Assembly (NCBI RefSeq): GCF_910593845.1
Contig: NZ_CAJVAS010000003.1
Coordinates: 124,001-188,000 of the forward strand
Direction: 5' to 3'
DNA from: Paenibacillus solanacearum
Lineage (GTDB): Bacteria > Bacillota > Bacilli > Paenibacillales > NBRC-103111
Length of the DNA: 64,000 bases
The notes beneath the pieces were generated by a model that was not told the DNA's origin, made no database searches, and saw nothing but the letters and a program-made list of their open reading frames with translations. Positions 15,360 through 24,976 of the stretch are shown one piece after another. The position numbers were made by a program, and so were the translations under genes. Position 1 is the stretch's first letter; each line of letters opens with the position of its first letter.

Positions 15360-17432
15360 ATGATGAAATCGCAGTGGAACGTAATGGCCAGGTTCGTTTT
15401 TGTCGCCGCTGCGGCGGCCGTATGTCTAGGCTTGTCGGGCACGAAGGAGGCGGAGGCTGCGCCGAACGTGATTCTGATCTACGCAGACGATCTGGGCTAC
15501 GGCGATACGAGGCTGACCAGCACGAATTCGGTCTCTTCGACGCCGAACATCAAATCGATTGCAGAGCACGGCGTAACATTCGCGGAAGGCTATGTCGCTT
15601 CTCCCGTCTGCTCCGCCTCCCGGGCGGCGCTGATGACGGGCCGGTATCCGTCGCGGCTTGGCTTCGACAGCAATTTTCTTGCGCGGACATATGCGTCAAA
15701 AAATCCGTCGTACTCGATTGCCAGCTTATTAAAGAACAATGCTGCCGTGACCTACAAAACGATGATGTTCGGAAAGTGGGACCTGGGCAACACGAACGCA
15801 CTGATGCCGGTGAACCGCGGCTTCGACGGCTTCTACGGAATTCCGGGCGGGATCAGCAGCTACTATCCGACGAACGCAACGGCGCCGAGCGATGCGACGT
15901 ACTGGGATAAAAGCACCGGCAGCGTCATCACCGGTTCGGCGGTCGCCTCCAATCAGAATCAGAATGTCAAGGAATACGATTCCGCTACGGCCTCGTATGT
16001 GAAACGCACGCCGCAGCAATACTTGACGGATGTGTTTACGAACAAAGCGGTGGACTACATACAAAATAACGGCGGCCCTTCCCAAGATCCGTTCTTCCTT
16101 TACCTGGCCTACAATTCGCCGCACGTCCCGCTGCAAGTGCCTTCCAGTTATTATTCGGCGTATGCCGGTCGGACCGATCTGACCAACAAGCAAAAGGTAT
16201 ACTATGCCATGATCGATAATCTGGACCATAATGTTGGCCAGGTGCTGGATGCGTTAGGCCCGCGCACCGGATACAAGTGGAATAATACGATGGTCATCTT
16301 CGTATCCGACAACGGGCCGGAGATCGGATCTACCGGCAATCTTCAAGGAGGAAAGCATGATCTGTTCGAAGGCGGCATTCGCTCGCCGTTCGCTATCCAA
16401 TGGCCGGCCCAATATACTCAGGCTGGCGCGGTCCATCACCAAATGGTCAGCACGCAGGACCTGCTGAACACGATTCTGCGAGCAGCCGGGGCCAACGCCA
16501 GCCTGCTGGCGCCGGCAAGCAAAGACTTATCCCCGCTGATTACGGGAGCAGACTCGTCGAATCCGCATGACTATTTGTACTGGAGATACATTAACGAAGA
16601 CGGCGATCATCGAACGAATCAGGTTCAGCTTGCCGTCAGCAACGGAACGTACAAGTATATGCGAACGATTAACCCCGACACGTCGGTGAATGAATATTTG
16701 TTCGATATTACCGAGGCGAAGCCGGAGGAGAGCGGCGATAACAAGATCAACGACAGCAGCTTGGCCGCCACCAAATCCGTGCTTATCGCGGCCTTGAACG
16801 ATTGGAACGCCAAAAATCCGCTGCATGAGAATTTCAACGATGACGATACTGGTGCAGGCGATGCGGATCCGCCGTACGGGTATGCGCAAGGCTGGTTCGC
16901 TTACAACAAGGATTCGGATGCGCCGAATCCCGATTGGAAAGTGAATGCCGGCAATCAGTTCGAGGGCACTGGCAAGGGGGGGATCCGTTCCGTCCAAGCC
17001 GGATCGTACTTCAATAATTTCATCTACGATACCGATGTCATGCTGACGACTTCCGGCAAGGCTGGCGTCATCTTCCGCAGCTCCGACCACGCGGACAGCT
17101 CCTTCATGTTCAAAGGCTACATGGCGCAGATGGAGATGGGCGGGGCGTTCCGGCTCATTCGGATGGATGCGGACGGGACATCGGGCACCGTGCTGGATGA
17201 GCAAACGACACAACTGTCCTTCCAAACAAACCAAATGTACCATATGCATATCGCCGCGGTTGGCAATGCCATCACAGCTACGCTGAAGACGGACAACGGC
17301 ACCGTGCTGTCGACGCTCTCTGCGACAGACAGCAACTATAGCGGAGGTCTGGTCGGTCTGAGGGTTGGCAGTCCGAATCAAACGACCCCTGCCACCGGCG
17401 TCTTCGACAATATCGTCGTTCAACCTCAATAA
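15360..17432 (+). CDS. Secreted sulfatase with C-terminal lectin-like domain
   Basis: A 690-residue exported sulfatase. A signal peptide covers about residues 1-34, ending AEA. Then comes PNVILIYADDLGYGDT (metal ligands), PVCSASRAALMTGRYPSR with C84 as the formylglycine position, FGKWDLG, and VSDNGPE. The signature is C-x-A-x-R rather than C-x-P-x-R; this variant is known as a substrate of the radical-SAM enzyme anSME, and no maturase is in the window. Residues about 500-690 form a separate beta-rich domain (ENFNDD, then VMLTTSGKAGVIFRSS and FDNIVV at the end) typical of DUF1080/concanavalin-like carbohydrate-binding modules. ATGs at 15360 and 15363 follow AAGGAG and GAGGTG. First gene of a probable operon with 17465 and 18589. 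Confidence 0.93.
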   Translation: MMKSQWNVMARFVFVAAAAAVCLGLSGTKEAEAAPNVILIYADDLGYGDTRLTSTNSVSSTPNIKSIAEHGVTFAEGYVASPVCSASRAALMTGRYPSRLGFDSNFLARTYASKNPSYSIASLLKNNAAVTYKTMMFGKWDLGNTNALMPVNRGFDGFYGIPGGISSYYPTNATAPSDATYWDKSTGSVITGSAVASNQNQNVKEYDSATASYVKRTPQQYLTDVFTNKAVDYIQNNGGPSQDPFFLYLAYNSPHVPLQVPSSYYSAYAGRTDLTNKQKVYYAMIDNLDHNVGQVLDALGPRTGYKWNNTMVIFVSDNGPEIGSTGNLQGGKHDLFEGGIRSPFAIQWPAQYTQAGAVHHQMVSTQDLLNTILRAAGANASLLAPASKDLSPLITGADSSNPHDYLYWRYINEDGDHRTNQVQLAVSNGTYKYMRTINPDTSVNEYLFDITEAKPEESGDNKINDSSLAATKSVLIAALNDWNAKNPLHENFNDDDTGAGDADPPYGYAQGWFAYNKDSDAPNPDWKVNAGNQFEGTGKGGIRSVQAGSYFNNFIYDTDVMLTTSGKAGVIFRSSDHADSSFMFKGYMAQMEMGGAFRLIRMDADGTSGTVLDEQTTQLSFQTNQMYHMHIAAVGNAITATLKTDNGTVLSTLSATDSNYSGGLVGLRVGSPNQTTPATGVFDNIVVQPQ

Positions 17433-17464
17433 TCGGTTTGGATCGGGAAAGGCGGTCATGCTTA

Positions 17465-18454
17465 GTGAATTCGCACAAGAAACTAAAGGTGGCACTCATC
17501 GGAGCGGGCGGCTGGGGCCGGCAGCACGCTAGAATATTCCAAGCGCATGAGGGAGTCGACTTTTGCGCTGTTGTCGGGCGGAGCCCGGACAGAACGATGA
17601 AGCGGGCCGGCGAATTCGGTGTCCGCGCCTACACGGATATCGCTCAAATGCTGGATCGGGAGCAGCCGGATCTGGTCAGCTTATGTTTGCCGAACCGGGA
17701 GCATTTCGAGCCGACACTGCAGGTCATACGTGCGGGCGTCCCGCTACTGGTCGAAAAGCCGCTTGTTTACACGCTGCAAGAAGCCGATCTCCTCCTCAAT
17801 GAGGCATCCCGGCGAGGCTTGTTTTTTGCAATCAACTTCAATCATCGTTATGCCAAGCCTGTTGAATTGGCGGTCAAAGCCATCGAAGAGGGGAAGCTCG
17901 GGGAAATGACGCTGGCGTCATGGCGGTTCGGGGGCAAGGGAGTATGTGATCACCCGTATACGAATCTGATCGCAACGCAGTGCCACGGGCTGGACATGCT
18001 GGAGTATTTGGGCGGCCCGATCGAATCCGTGATGGCGGAGATGACCGACAAGACAGGTGGCGGCTTCCGTACCTTGTCGCTGTCGCTGCGATTCGCCAGC
18101 GGCGCCGTAGGAAGCTTGCTCGGAACGAACGATTCGTCGTATGCGTATCCGGATACTCACCGTATGGAGCTGGACGGCACGAAAGGAAGGGTCGTCATCC
18201 ACGATACCGTCAAGCGATTCGTGTATCATCCGGCAGAGAGTGAGCTGGGCGAAGTATGGGAAGCCGGGTATTTCAACGATCGGGACCGGGCTTTTCACCG
18301 AACGTTCGATACACACTTTGACGCGCTGCTTCAAGCATTCCGGGCGGGAGAGCGGCCGCCCGTGCCTGCCGAAGCGGGCTACCGCGCACTATTGCTCGCG
18401 GAGGCGGCGATCCGCTCGTTCGAGCAAGGCGTCCGTGTGACCGTTAACGGCTAA
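17465..18454 (+). CDS. Gfo/Idh/MocA family dehydrogenase
   Basis: A 329-residue NAD(P)-dependent sugar dehydrogenase. The N-terminus has the Rossmann motif VALIGAGGWGRQHARIF; a further motif is LLVEKPLVYT, with the catalytic-type Lys of the EKP motif near residue 96. The C-terminal alpha/beta domain follows. It starts 32 bases after the sulfatase stop, so it is co-transcribed. The GTG at 17465 (VNSHKKLKVALIGAG) was preferred; a TTG at 17438 is the alternative. It probably oxidises a sugar released by the neighbouring sulfatase and GH43 enzyme; the substrate is unknown. Confidence 0.92.
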   Translation: MNSHKKLKVALIGAGGWGRQHARIFQAHEGVDFCAVVGRSPDRTMKRAGEFGVRAYTDIAQMLDREQPDLVSLCLPNREHFEPTLQVIRAGVPLLVEKPLVYTLQEADLLLNEASRRGLFFAINFNHRYAKPVELAVKAIEEGKLGEMTLASWRFGGKGVCDHPYTNLIATQCHGLDMLEYLGGPIESVMAEMTDKTGGGFRTLSLSLRFASGAVGSLLGTNDSSYAYPDTHRMELDGTKGRVVIHDTVKRFVYHPAESELGEVWEAGYFNDRDRAFHRTFDTHFDALLQAFRAGERPPVPAEAGYRALLLAEAAIRSFEQGVRVTVNG

Positions 18455-18588
18455 TTGGCAATACGCTCCAGAACAGAGTGCTGGATTAGCCTGCATTTCG
18501 GAGAAACGTAACGGGCGCAGATAAACATGCCTGATGATCTGCCCGAGTCGGATTTGGTTTGTATCTTAAGCCGGAGGTTGATGGGACA

Positions 18589-20811
18589 GTGAAAACGAAG
18601 GAAAACCGATTGAATAGGGTTCGGAGTATGACGATGAAATTATTGTTATGGACGCTCTTGCTGGCGCTCCTGCTTCCGGCGCTGCCGACGCAGGCCTATT
18701 ATAACGTCATCATGTCGTGGGCGGCCGATCCGAACGTTCGGTATCACAACGGGTTCTATTACTGGACGCACGCGACGGGCAACAAGATTTTTATTAACAA
18801 ATCGAAGACGTTGACCGGCATAGGCCTGAGCACGCAAAGGCCCGTCTATACACCGCAATCGCCGTACAATAACGCCGTCTGGGGCGCGGAGCTGATTCCG
18901 TACAATAACAAATGGTACATCTATTACACAGCGGACAACGGGCAGAACGTGAACCACCGCATCTTTGTGCTGGAGTCGGAAGGCAGCGACCCGATGGGGC
19001 CGTATACGTTGAAAGGCCGCGTATATGACGCGAACAACGATTATTGGGCGATCGGCCCGAACATGTTTCAATATAACGGCAAATTGTATTTGATCTGGTC
19101 GGGGCATGCCGACGGCTCGACGAGCGTTTGCGTCAAGCAAAACACGTACATCGCGGAGCTGACGAATCCGTGGACCGTGAACCCGAACAAGTCCAGAGTC
19201 CAAATCTCAACCCCCAATCAGCCATGGGAAATCAACTACGACATTCATCCGAACTGCCAGAACGGAAAAGGCGTGCAGGAGTCGCACGAGGTACTGATCC
19301 GGAATAACAAAATCTTTGTCGTATACTCGTCCAATCACAGCCTCACCGACGACTACAAGCTGGGCATGATCTGGATGAGCACGGCCAATAATCAAGATCC
19401 TCTGGTGGCATCGAATTGGCAAAAATATACGCCTGCCGGGGCTTCCAGCCCGCAGCCGGTTTTCTCGAAAAATGCGGCCAACGGCGTGTACGGCCCGGGC
19501 TCCCATTCCTTCACGACGTCACCCGACGGTACGGAGGATTATATCGTCTATCATGCGGCGATCGTTTCGGGAAGCCAGTGGTACCGCAACGGACGAACCC
19601 AGAAATTCACTTGGGACGCGAACGGATTTCCGAGCTTCGGCGTGCCGGTCTCGACTTCGACGAATCTGGCGCTGCCTTCCGGTGAAACGGATGATGCTTA
19701 TGGCGCGGTGGAACGGTACTGGGACAGCGCGATCGGCTGGACGCTTGATCCGGCAGGCGGAACGGCGGCTGTTAGCGGCGGCCAGCTTCATCTGGCCAGC
19801 AATAACGGCTCGCACTCCAATATGATGAAGAACATTGCACCTTCCGGCGGGTTCTCGCTCGATTTCAGAGCACGGGTTACGGACTTCGCCGGCTCCGGCG
19901 TTCCGCAGAACGACAAGAACAGCCTCGGAACGAAGGTGTCGACAGGTTACGTACGCCTGATGGTATCCGTTCAATCGGATGGTATCTATGCGATTACGGC
20001 CAATTCGAACGGGGATTGGGTCAAAGTGTACAACATGGCAATCGATTCGAACTGGCATGACTATTACATTCGGGTAGGCAAGTCCGATATTGCCAACCTG
20101 TATATCGACGGAGCGGCGGCGAAAGCAGCCAATTGGCCGCTTCCGGTCAATGCGGAGTCTCCACGGATCGCCCATTGGGTAGCCGGAACGTCGGCCGATG
20201 CCGCCGAGGCCTATGTGGACCATACGATTGTGCGCTCCGAGTTTTACAGCGACCATTGGGATAGCATTACCGCCGATTGGGAGGCGAACAGCCAAGGGAC
20301 GATCGAGATTAACCCGGGCGGACTGCTGCATATGGCCAATGCGACCGGCGTCGCCAGCAGCATCAAGAATGAGCGGAAGGACGCGGCTCCCGCAGGTCCG
20401 TATGTCTATGAGTTCAAGGCTCAAATCACCGACTATTCCTCCAGCGCTACGACGGAATCGCTCGCGACGAAGATCGTCAGCGACAACAAGCGGATGATGC
20501 TGCACATCGAGTCGGACGGCCTGTATGTCAAAACCGCCACCAGCGGCGGCAACTGGGTGAAGGTATACAGCCTCACGGGAGATCCGGATCATCAGTGGCA
20601 TGTGTGGCGGGTGGAAGCGAACCATGGCACAGGGCAAGCGAAGGCGTTCAAGGACGGTGTGGAACTCGCGTCCTGGACGATGGAAGAATTCGGCTGGAAT
20701 CCGAGTAATGAAGCTCAAGTGCATCCGGGAATTCATCTATGGACGAAGGGAACGACGGCAGATCCATCGGAAGTGTATATCGACTGGATGCGGGTGTATT
20801 CCGGGAAGTAA
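18589..20811 (+). CDS. Secreted glycoside hydrolase family 43 enzyme with two concanavalin-like modules
   Basis: A 740-residue exported protein. The n-region is basic, then a long leucine-rich core ends PTQA. Residues about 40-360 form a five-bladed beta-propeller of the GH43 type (alpha-L-arabinofuranosidase/xylosidase class): WAADPNVRYHNGFYYW gives the base aspartate and QESHEVLIRNNKIFVVYSS the acid glutamate. The third catalytic position reads YWAIGPN where relatives often have AIDPN or AIDG. The C-terminus is two tandem repeats of about 185 residues, each starting YWDS/HWDS and sharing VKVYNMA/VKVYSLT and EAYVDHTIV/EVYIDWMRV, probably carbohydrate-binding. The GTG at 18589 follows CCGGAGG; the upstream TTG at 18559 has none. 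A CGGGC..GCCCG hairpin lies before it (18508-18545). Confidence 0.85.
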   Translation: MKTKENRLNRVRSMTMKLLLWTLLLALLLPALPTQAYYNVIMSWAADPNVRYHNGFYYWTHATGNKIFINKSKTLTGIGLSTQRPVYTPQSPYNNAVWGAELIPYNNKWYIYYTADNGQNVNHRIFVLESEGSDPMGPYTLKGRVYDANNDYWAIGPNMFQYNGKLYLIWSGHADGSTSVCVKQNTYIAELTNPWTVNPNKSRVQISTPNQPWEINYDIHPNCQNGKGVQESHEVLIRNNKIFVVYSSNHSLTDDYKLGMIWMSTANNQDPLVASNWQKYTPAGASSPQPVFSKNAANGVYGPGSHSFTTSPDGTEDYIVYHAAIVSGSQWYRNGRTQKFTWDANGFPSFGVPVSTSTNLALPSGETDDAYGAVERYWDSAIGWTLDPAGGTAAVSGGQLHLASNNGSHSNMMKNIAPSGGFSLDFRARVTDFAGSGVPQNDKNSLGTKVSTGYVRLMVSVQSDGIYAITANSNGDWVKVYNMAIDSNWHDYYIRVGKSDIANLYIDGAAAKAANWPLPVNAESPRIAHWVAGTSADAAEAYVDHTIVRSEFYSDHWDSITADWEANSQGTIEINPGGLLHMANATGVASSIKNERKDAAPAGPYVYEFKAQITDYSSSATTESLATKIVSDNKRMMLHIESDGLYVKTATSGGNWVKVYSLTGDPDHQWHVWRVEANHGTGQAKAFKDGVELASWTMEEFGWNPSNEAQVHPGIHLWTKGTTADPSEVYIDWMRVYSGK

Positions 20812-21057
20812 TAACAACGGATAAGGGACGTAAAGGAACAATTGCTGGTGATGTAATTGCGCAAGATTTAACGCTGAGATGTTGGTTTTTTTGGCGCTAA
20901 TTTCTTTTTCCAAGTATCCCAGTTGCTCCATGCTCCTGCCCGTTAGCAGGCGCAGCTCTGGTAATCCGAGCTTTTCGTTGATATACTGGAGGGCATCTGT
21001 CAGATCCTTTTGTTGTTTGGTAGGCCTTACAACAATACAGGATTTGCAGATGTTTTT
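20737..21057 (-). other. Unrecognised open frame, possible gene fragment
   Basis: On the minus strand an open frame contains a plausible protein stretch (CIVVRPTKQQKDLTDALQY, INEKLGLPELRLLTGRSMEQ, LGYLEKEISA), then runs into low-quality sequence overlapping the GH43 end. The 20812-21172 gap otherwise holds nothing recognisable. It has no start codon with a ribosome-binding site and may be the broken end of a lost gene. The composition is more AT-rich than the GH43 gene. Confidence 0.25.
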
Positions 21058-21172
21058 CTATGTTTAACCCGACCTTCGTTTTCAGCCGATTTTCAAATTC
21101 AAAACCGCGTTAAATCAGCAACTACAGTCTAACACTATATTTTCTTTGCACATGATTAAGGAGGTATACGCT

Positions 21173-21856
21173 ATGACAAGCGTTCTCGTAGTCGAAGATG
21201 ATACGCATATGTCGGAAATGATTTCAATTGTGTTGAACCATGAAGGATTTCGTGTCCGGGGAGCGGTCAACGGCAAGGAGGCGCTTGCTGAAATGGTGAG
21301 CTCTCCTACGGATTTGGTTTTGCTTGATGTCATGATGCCAATCATGGATGGGTGGGATTTGTGCCAGGAACTGCGGCTCTTGAACCCCGAACTGCCGATT
21401 ATCATGATTACGGCTAAGCACGAGACAAGTCAAAAGGTGAAGGGATTCGGCCTAGGCGCAGATGATTACCTGGTAAAGCCTTTTGACCCGCAGGAGCTGG
21501 TGGCCCGAATCAAAGCGGTGCTGCGCCGGTACCGGATTGCGGCCGATAAGATGGTTAGATTGGGCAGCTTCAAGCTGGATCGGCTTCGGGGGACTGTTTC
21601 CGACGGAAACGTGAATTGGAACTTGCCGCTTAAGGAATTCGAACTATTATATCAACTTGCGAGTTATCCCGGCCAAATCTTTATGCGAGACCAGCTAATT
21701 GAAGCGGTATGGGGCTTCGACCACGAAGGGGATGAGCGGACGGTCGATGTTCATATTAAGCGGCTGCGGGAGCGATTTGCCGCCTATACTCACCTTTTTC
21801 GCATTGTAACGGTTCGTGGTCTCGGTTACAGGTTAATGACGGAAAGCTATGATTAA
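21173..21856 (+). CDS. OmpR/PhoB-type response regulator
   Basis: A 227-residue two-component regulator. The receiver domain (residues 1-120) has VEDD (D9/D10), phospho-acceptor D52 in LLDVMMP, T/S at MITA and the invariant Lys in YLVKPFD. The C-terminal winged helix (about 130-225) has ERTVDVHIKRLRERF and VRGLGYRL. The ATG follows AAGGAGG by 7 bases. It overlaps the kinase gene by 8 bp, so the pair is translationally coupled. The target genes are unknown; the esterase and ABC exporter follow on the same strand but behind separate terminators. Confidence 0.96.
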   Translation: MTSVLVVEDDTHMSEMISIVLNHEGFRVRGAVNGKEALAEMVSSPTDLVLLDVMMPIMDGWDLCQELRLLNPELPIIMITAKHETSQKVKGFGLGADDYLVKPFDPQELVARIKAVLRRYRIAADKMVRLGSFKLDRLRGTVSDGNVNWNLPLKEFELLYQLASYPGQIFMRDQLIEAVWGFDHEGDERTVDVHIKRLRERFAAYTHLFRIVTVRGLGYRLMTESYD

Positions 21857-23201
21857 GAGCTTATATTTAAAAATTGTATTGCTCTTTTTCGTAGCTGTGG
21901 TGATAGGTATCGGAGGGGCCATTCCGATAACCATTTATTTGTTTAAAGATCAGATCACGCAATCCATCCAACAAGAGTATGCGGTGCGAACCGGGTTGAT
22001 ATCCGAAGCTTTTTCCCGATTGGCGCCAGACGAACGTGATCCTTTTCTAAAACAGTTGTCTGAAAAGCAAAAGATAAGCCTTTGGGTATACGATCGGAAC
22101 GGGCTTCGCTACGCTTATGGCCAGATAGGCAAGCCCAACCTTACTGGCGAGGATATCCACCGCATCCAGAACGGGGCCGAAGTCGTGAGGCGCACATCCG
22201 TTCTGCCTCTACCGACGAGCTTGCACATGGGTTTCCCTTTACAAACTGCGGACGAACAGTTGGCACTTGTAATCCATCCGGAAGTTTCTAATATTTCTCA
22301 GCTGTTTATAATTTTGGGTGTTTTGATTGTGATTGCAATTGCGATTGCTAACACCAAATTTATCCTTTTTACTAGCGTAGTGGTGAAACCCTTAAAAGCA
22401 TTGACCGCCGCAACCAAAAAAATTGCCAAAGGGGACTATAGCATCCAACTTCAAACAAAGAACAAAGATGAATTGGGTGTCTTGTCGGAGCAATTTCAAC
22501 AAATGGCCAACGAGATGAGCCAAGTCGAAAAGATGCGTCAGGAGTTTGTTTCCAACGTATCCCACGAACTTCAAACACCGCTGGCGTCCATTTCGGGTTT
22601 TGTCTCCATCTTGCAAAGGGGCGGTCTGGATGAAGCCGAGCAACAGCGCTATCTGAACATAATCCGGCACGAAAGCATGCGACTGTCCCGACTCAGCGAG
22701 AACATGCTCCGACTGGCGACGATGGATTCTAACCATCTGCCCTTCCATCCATCGCTCGTTCGACTTGATAGTCAACTGCGCCGTATTGTCGTAGCCTTGG
22801 AGCCGCAATGGGCGCCCAAACACTTAAATATTCACCTTGAGCTTTCAAAAACGGCGATTCATGCAGACGAAGACCTGCTGAGCCAGGTATGGCTCAATGT
22901 TATCAGCAATAGCATCAAATTCACACCCGAGCGCGGTGACATCTCCATCGAGCTTCGGGCCGGAAATGGTGAAATCGAAGTCATTGTACGCGATAACGGA
23001 ATTGGTATGGCCGAGGAAGATCGCAAACGCATTTTCGAACGCTTTTTTATGGCCGATAAATCGCATAACCGTGAAGCCGGGGGAAGCGGGCTTGGACTCG
23101 CAATCGTAAAACGAGTTGTCGAATTGCACGGCGGCCGGGTCGAGATAGACAGCGCTCCAGGAAAAGGAACGGCGGTAACCGTTATTCTGCCAGCTATGTA
23201 A
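21849..23201 (+). CDS. Sensor histidine kinase
   Basis: A 450-residue membrane kinase and the partner of the regulator at 21173. Transmembrane segments lie at about residues 9-31 and 151-176, enclosing an extracellular sensor of about 120 residues. A HAMP domain follows (VVKPLKALTAATKKIAKGDY), then a HisKA domain with H239 in VSHELQTPLASI, and an ATPase domain with N-box NVISNSIKF, DNGIGM, a FERFF stretch and GSGLGLAIVKR. The ligand cannot be deduced. Confidence 0.96.
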   Translation: MIKSLYLKIVLLFFVAVVIGIGGAIPITIYLFKDQITQSIQQEYAVRTGLISEAFSRLAPDERDPFLKQLSEKQKISLWVYDRNGLRYAYGQIGKPNLTGEDIHRIQNGAEVVRRTSVLPLPTSLHMGFPLQTADEQLALVIHPEVSNISQLFIILGVLIVIAIAIANTKFILFTSVVVKPLKALTAATKKIAKGDYSIQLQTKNKDELGVLSEQFQQMANEMSQVEKMRQEFVSNVSHELQTPLASISGFVSILQRGGLDEAEQQRYLNIIRHESMRLSRLSENMLRLATMDSNHLPFHPSLVRLDSQLRRIVVALEPQWAPKHLNIHLELSKTAIHADEDLLSQVWLNVISNSIKFTPERGDISIELRAGNGEIEVIVRDNGIGMAEEDRKRIFERFFMADKSHNREAGGSGLGLAIVKRVVELHGGRVEIDSAPGKGTAVTVILPAM

Positions 23202-23234
23202 CTCAGTCAAACAATCGAAAACATGGACAAAAGA

Positions 23235-23261
23235 GGGGAACGATTTCGTTCGCCTTTTTTT
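23235..23261 (+). terminator. Intrinsic terminator after two-component system
   Basis: GGGGAACG (23235-23242) and CGTTCGCC (23247-23254) form a stem with one mismatch, followed by seven T residues. Confidence 0.8.
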
Positions 23262-23404
23262 ACATTTTCAACCAATTCATTCATATTGCGTTCATAAAGG
23301 ATACGTAGTATCGGTTGTGAAAGGAGACTTCAAACCACGATAACGTACTGGAAATCGCCGAAACGTCTATATCAAATCAATTTAATTAAAAGGAGTTGAC
23401 TTCT

Positions 23405-24892
23405 ATGACAAAGGAATCTTGTATCGTACAAACCTCTCTTGGTTCCCTTCAAGGGGTTCGAAGGAATGATGTCATTCAGTTTCGTGGTGTTCCATATGCC
23501 GACGCGCCCGAGGGGGAGCATCGCTTTTCTCATCCACGCCGCGTTTCTGCTTGGACCGGAATTCGGGATGCAAGCCGTCATGGCTTTATTGCACCACAAC
23601 CGCCTTCTCCATTACGTCAAGCCATCGGAGAAGCTTCTGAACCGCCTCAAGGGGAAGATTGCCTATCGCTCACAATCTCAACCCCTGCCATCGACCAGGA
23701 AAAACGCCCTGTTGTTGTTTGGGTGCATGGCGGACATTATATGACTGGATCTGGATCGCTGGACTGGTACGATGGAGCGGAGCTTTCCAAGGACGGTAAT
23801 CTCGTTACCGTAGGCGTCAATTACCGGCTTGGAGCTTTTGGATTCTTGCATTATCCGGGAGTTAGCGATGGGAACATGGGGATTTTCGATATTCTCGAAG
23901 CTCTAAAATGGGTTCAAGATCATATTGCTCATTTTGGCGGCGATCCTGACCATGTCACCATCATGGGGCAATCCGCGGGGGCCCATGCCATTATGTGCTT
24001 ATTGGCCATAGGAGAGGCACGAGGTCTCTTCCGCAGAGCAATTCTACAAAGCGCGCCCGCAAGTCTTGCTCCATTGTCAGAAGAAAAAGCATTTGAACGT
24101 GGAAGCCGGCTATTGGAAATCTTGAATGTGAATCAGAGGGATCCACAAGAAATTACCGCCCAATTGAATACCTTATCACCTGCTCAAATCATTCAAGCAT
24201 CGGAAAAATTGGCTCAGGAAATTGCGCGCTTTGGTCAAATTGCTCTCCCTTTTATGCCTGTTTTTGATTCTCTTTCCACGACGGATCGGTTTATTGAGAT
24301 GGCTGCAAAAGGTGCCGGCGAAGCAGGCATTGATCTCATTATGGGTACCAATAGAGAGGAAGCAAATATTCTTTTAGGAAACGTAAAGACTCTCGATCCG
24401 GCTTTGGTTAACGAACGTTTCGTTGCCTTGACCGGGAAAGAAAATGCAATCGAGCGTTACCGCTGGCGGCGGCCCGGTAGTGCGGCAATCGCTCTAGTAT
24501 CTGACTTGATTACGGACTATATGTTCCTGCTCCCCACTCTAAGGCTAGCATACGCAGTTCATAAAGCCGGCTCACGTGCTTGGGTATATCAGTTCGATTG
24601 GGCACCGCTCGGATCTCCTTTTAAAGCGTGTCACGGCTTAGAACTGCCATTTATATTCGGAAATTTCGAATCGTACAAGGATGTACCGATATTGCAAGGG
24701 GCAGATCCAACAATTGTTAGTGATTTAACAACTGTTATGCGCAAGGCATGGATTGGATTTATTCAAACAGGCAATCCCGGTGTTTACGTCCCATGGCCAG
24801 CTTATGAGCCGGTTCAGAGACAAACCATGCGATATGCTTCTATTGTCGGTACTGTAGGTGACTTAGCGGAGATAGCTCGCTTCCATACATGA
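23405..24892 (+). CDS. Type B carboxylesterase (para-nitrobenzyl esterase family)
   Basis: A 495-residue alpha/beta hydrolase that cleaves carboxylic esters. RGVPYADAPEGEHRF and WVHGGHYMTGSG (oxyanion hole) precede GQSAG with nucleophile S190; the acid is likely the Glu of NREEAN near residue 317, and the His lies in ACHGLELPFIFGN near residue 416. The overall length fits bacterial type B esterases. There is no signal peptide, so it is probably cytoplasmic. The ATG at 23405 is 9 bases after AAAAGGAG. It is less GC-rich than its neighbours. Monocistronic between two terminators. Confidence 0.94.
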   Translation: MTKESCIVQTSLGSLQGVRRNDVIQFRGVPYADAPEGEHRFSHPRRVSAWTGIRDASRHGFIAPQPPSPLRQAIGEASEPPQGEDCLSLTISTPAIDQEKRPVVVWVHGGHYMTGSGSLDWYDGAELSKDGNLVTVGVNYRLGAFGFLHYPGVSDGNMGIFDILEALKWVQDHIAHFGGDPDHVTIMGQSAGAHAIMCLLAIGEARGLFRRAILQSAPASLAPLSEEKAFERGSRLLEILNVNQRDPQEITAQLNTLSPAQIIQASEKLAQEIARFGQIALPFMPVFDSLSTTDRFIEMAAKGAGEAGIDLIMGTNREEANILLGNVKTLDPALVNERFVALTGKENAIERYRWRRPGSAAIALVSDLITDYMFLLPTLRLAYAVHKAGSRAWVYQFDWAPLGSPFKACHGLELPFIFGNFESYKDVPILQGADPTIVSDLTTVMRKAWIGFIQTGNPGVYVPWPAYEPVQRQTMRYASIVGTVGDLAEIARFHT

Positions 24893-24906
24893 TAGAGATA
24901 TGCAAT

Positions 24907-24937
24907 CTGTCACTCGATGAAATAATTCGAGTGACAG
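24907..24937. terminator. Hairpin terminator after carboxylesterase
   Basis: CTGTCACTCGA (24907-24917) and TCGAGTGACAG (24927-24937) form a perfect 11-bp stem with a 9-base loop, followed by GTTGATTTT. Confidence 0.75.
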
Positions 24938-24976
24938 GTTGATTTTCACCAAACAGTTCGAAGGGGGGAGAGATCA

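Noticed and set aside
16527..17495. Minus-strand open frame of 322 codons opposite the secreted sulfatase
   Set aside because: Shadow composition; overlaps conserved sulfatase and lectin-like coding sequence.
19519..20736. Minus-strand open frame of 405 codons
   Set aside because: Antisense to the GH43 lectin modules, with Arg/His/Ile-rich shadow composition and no recognisable domain.
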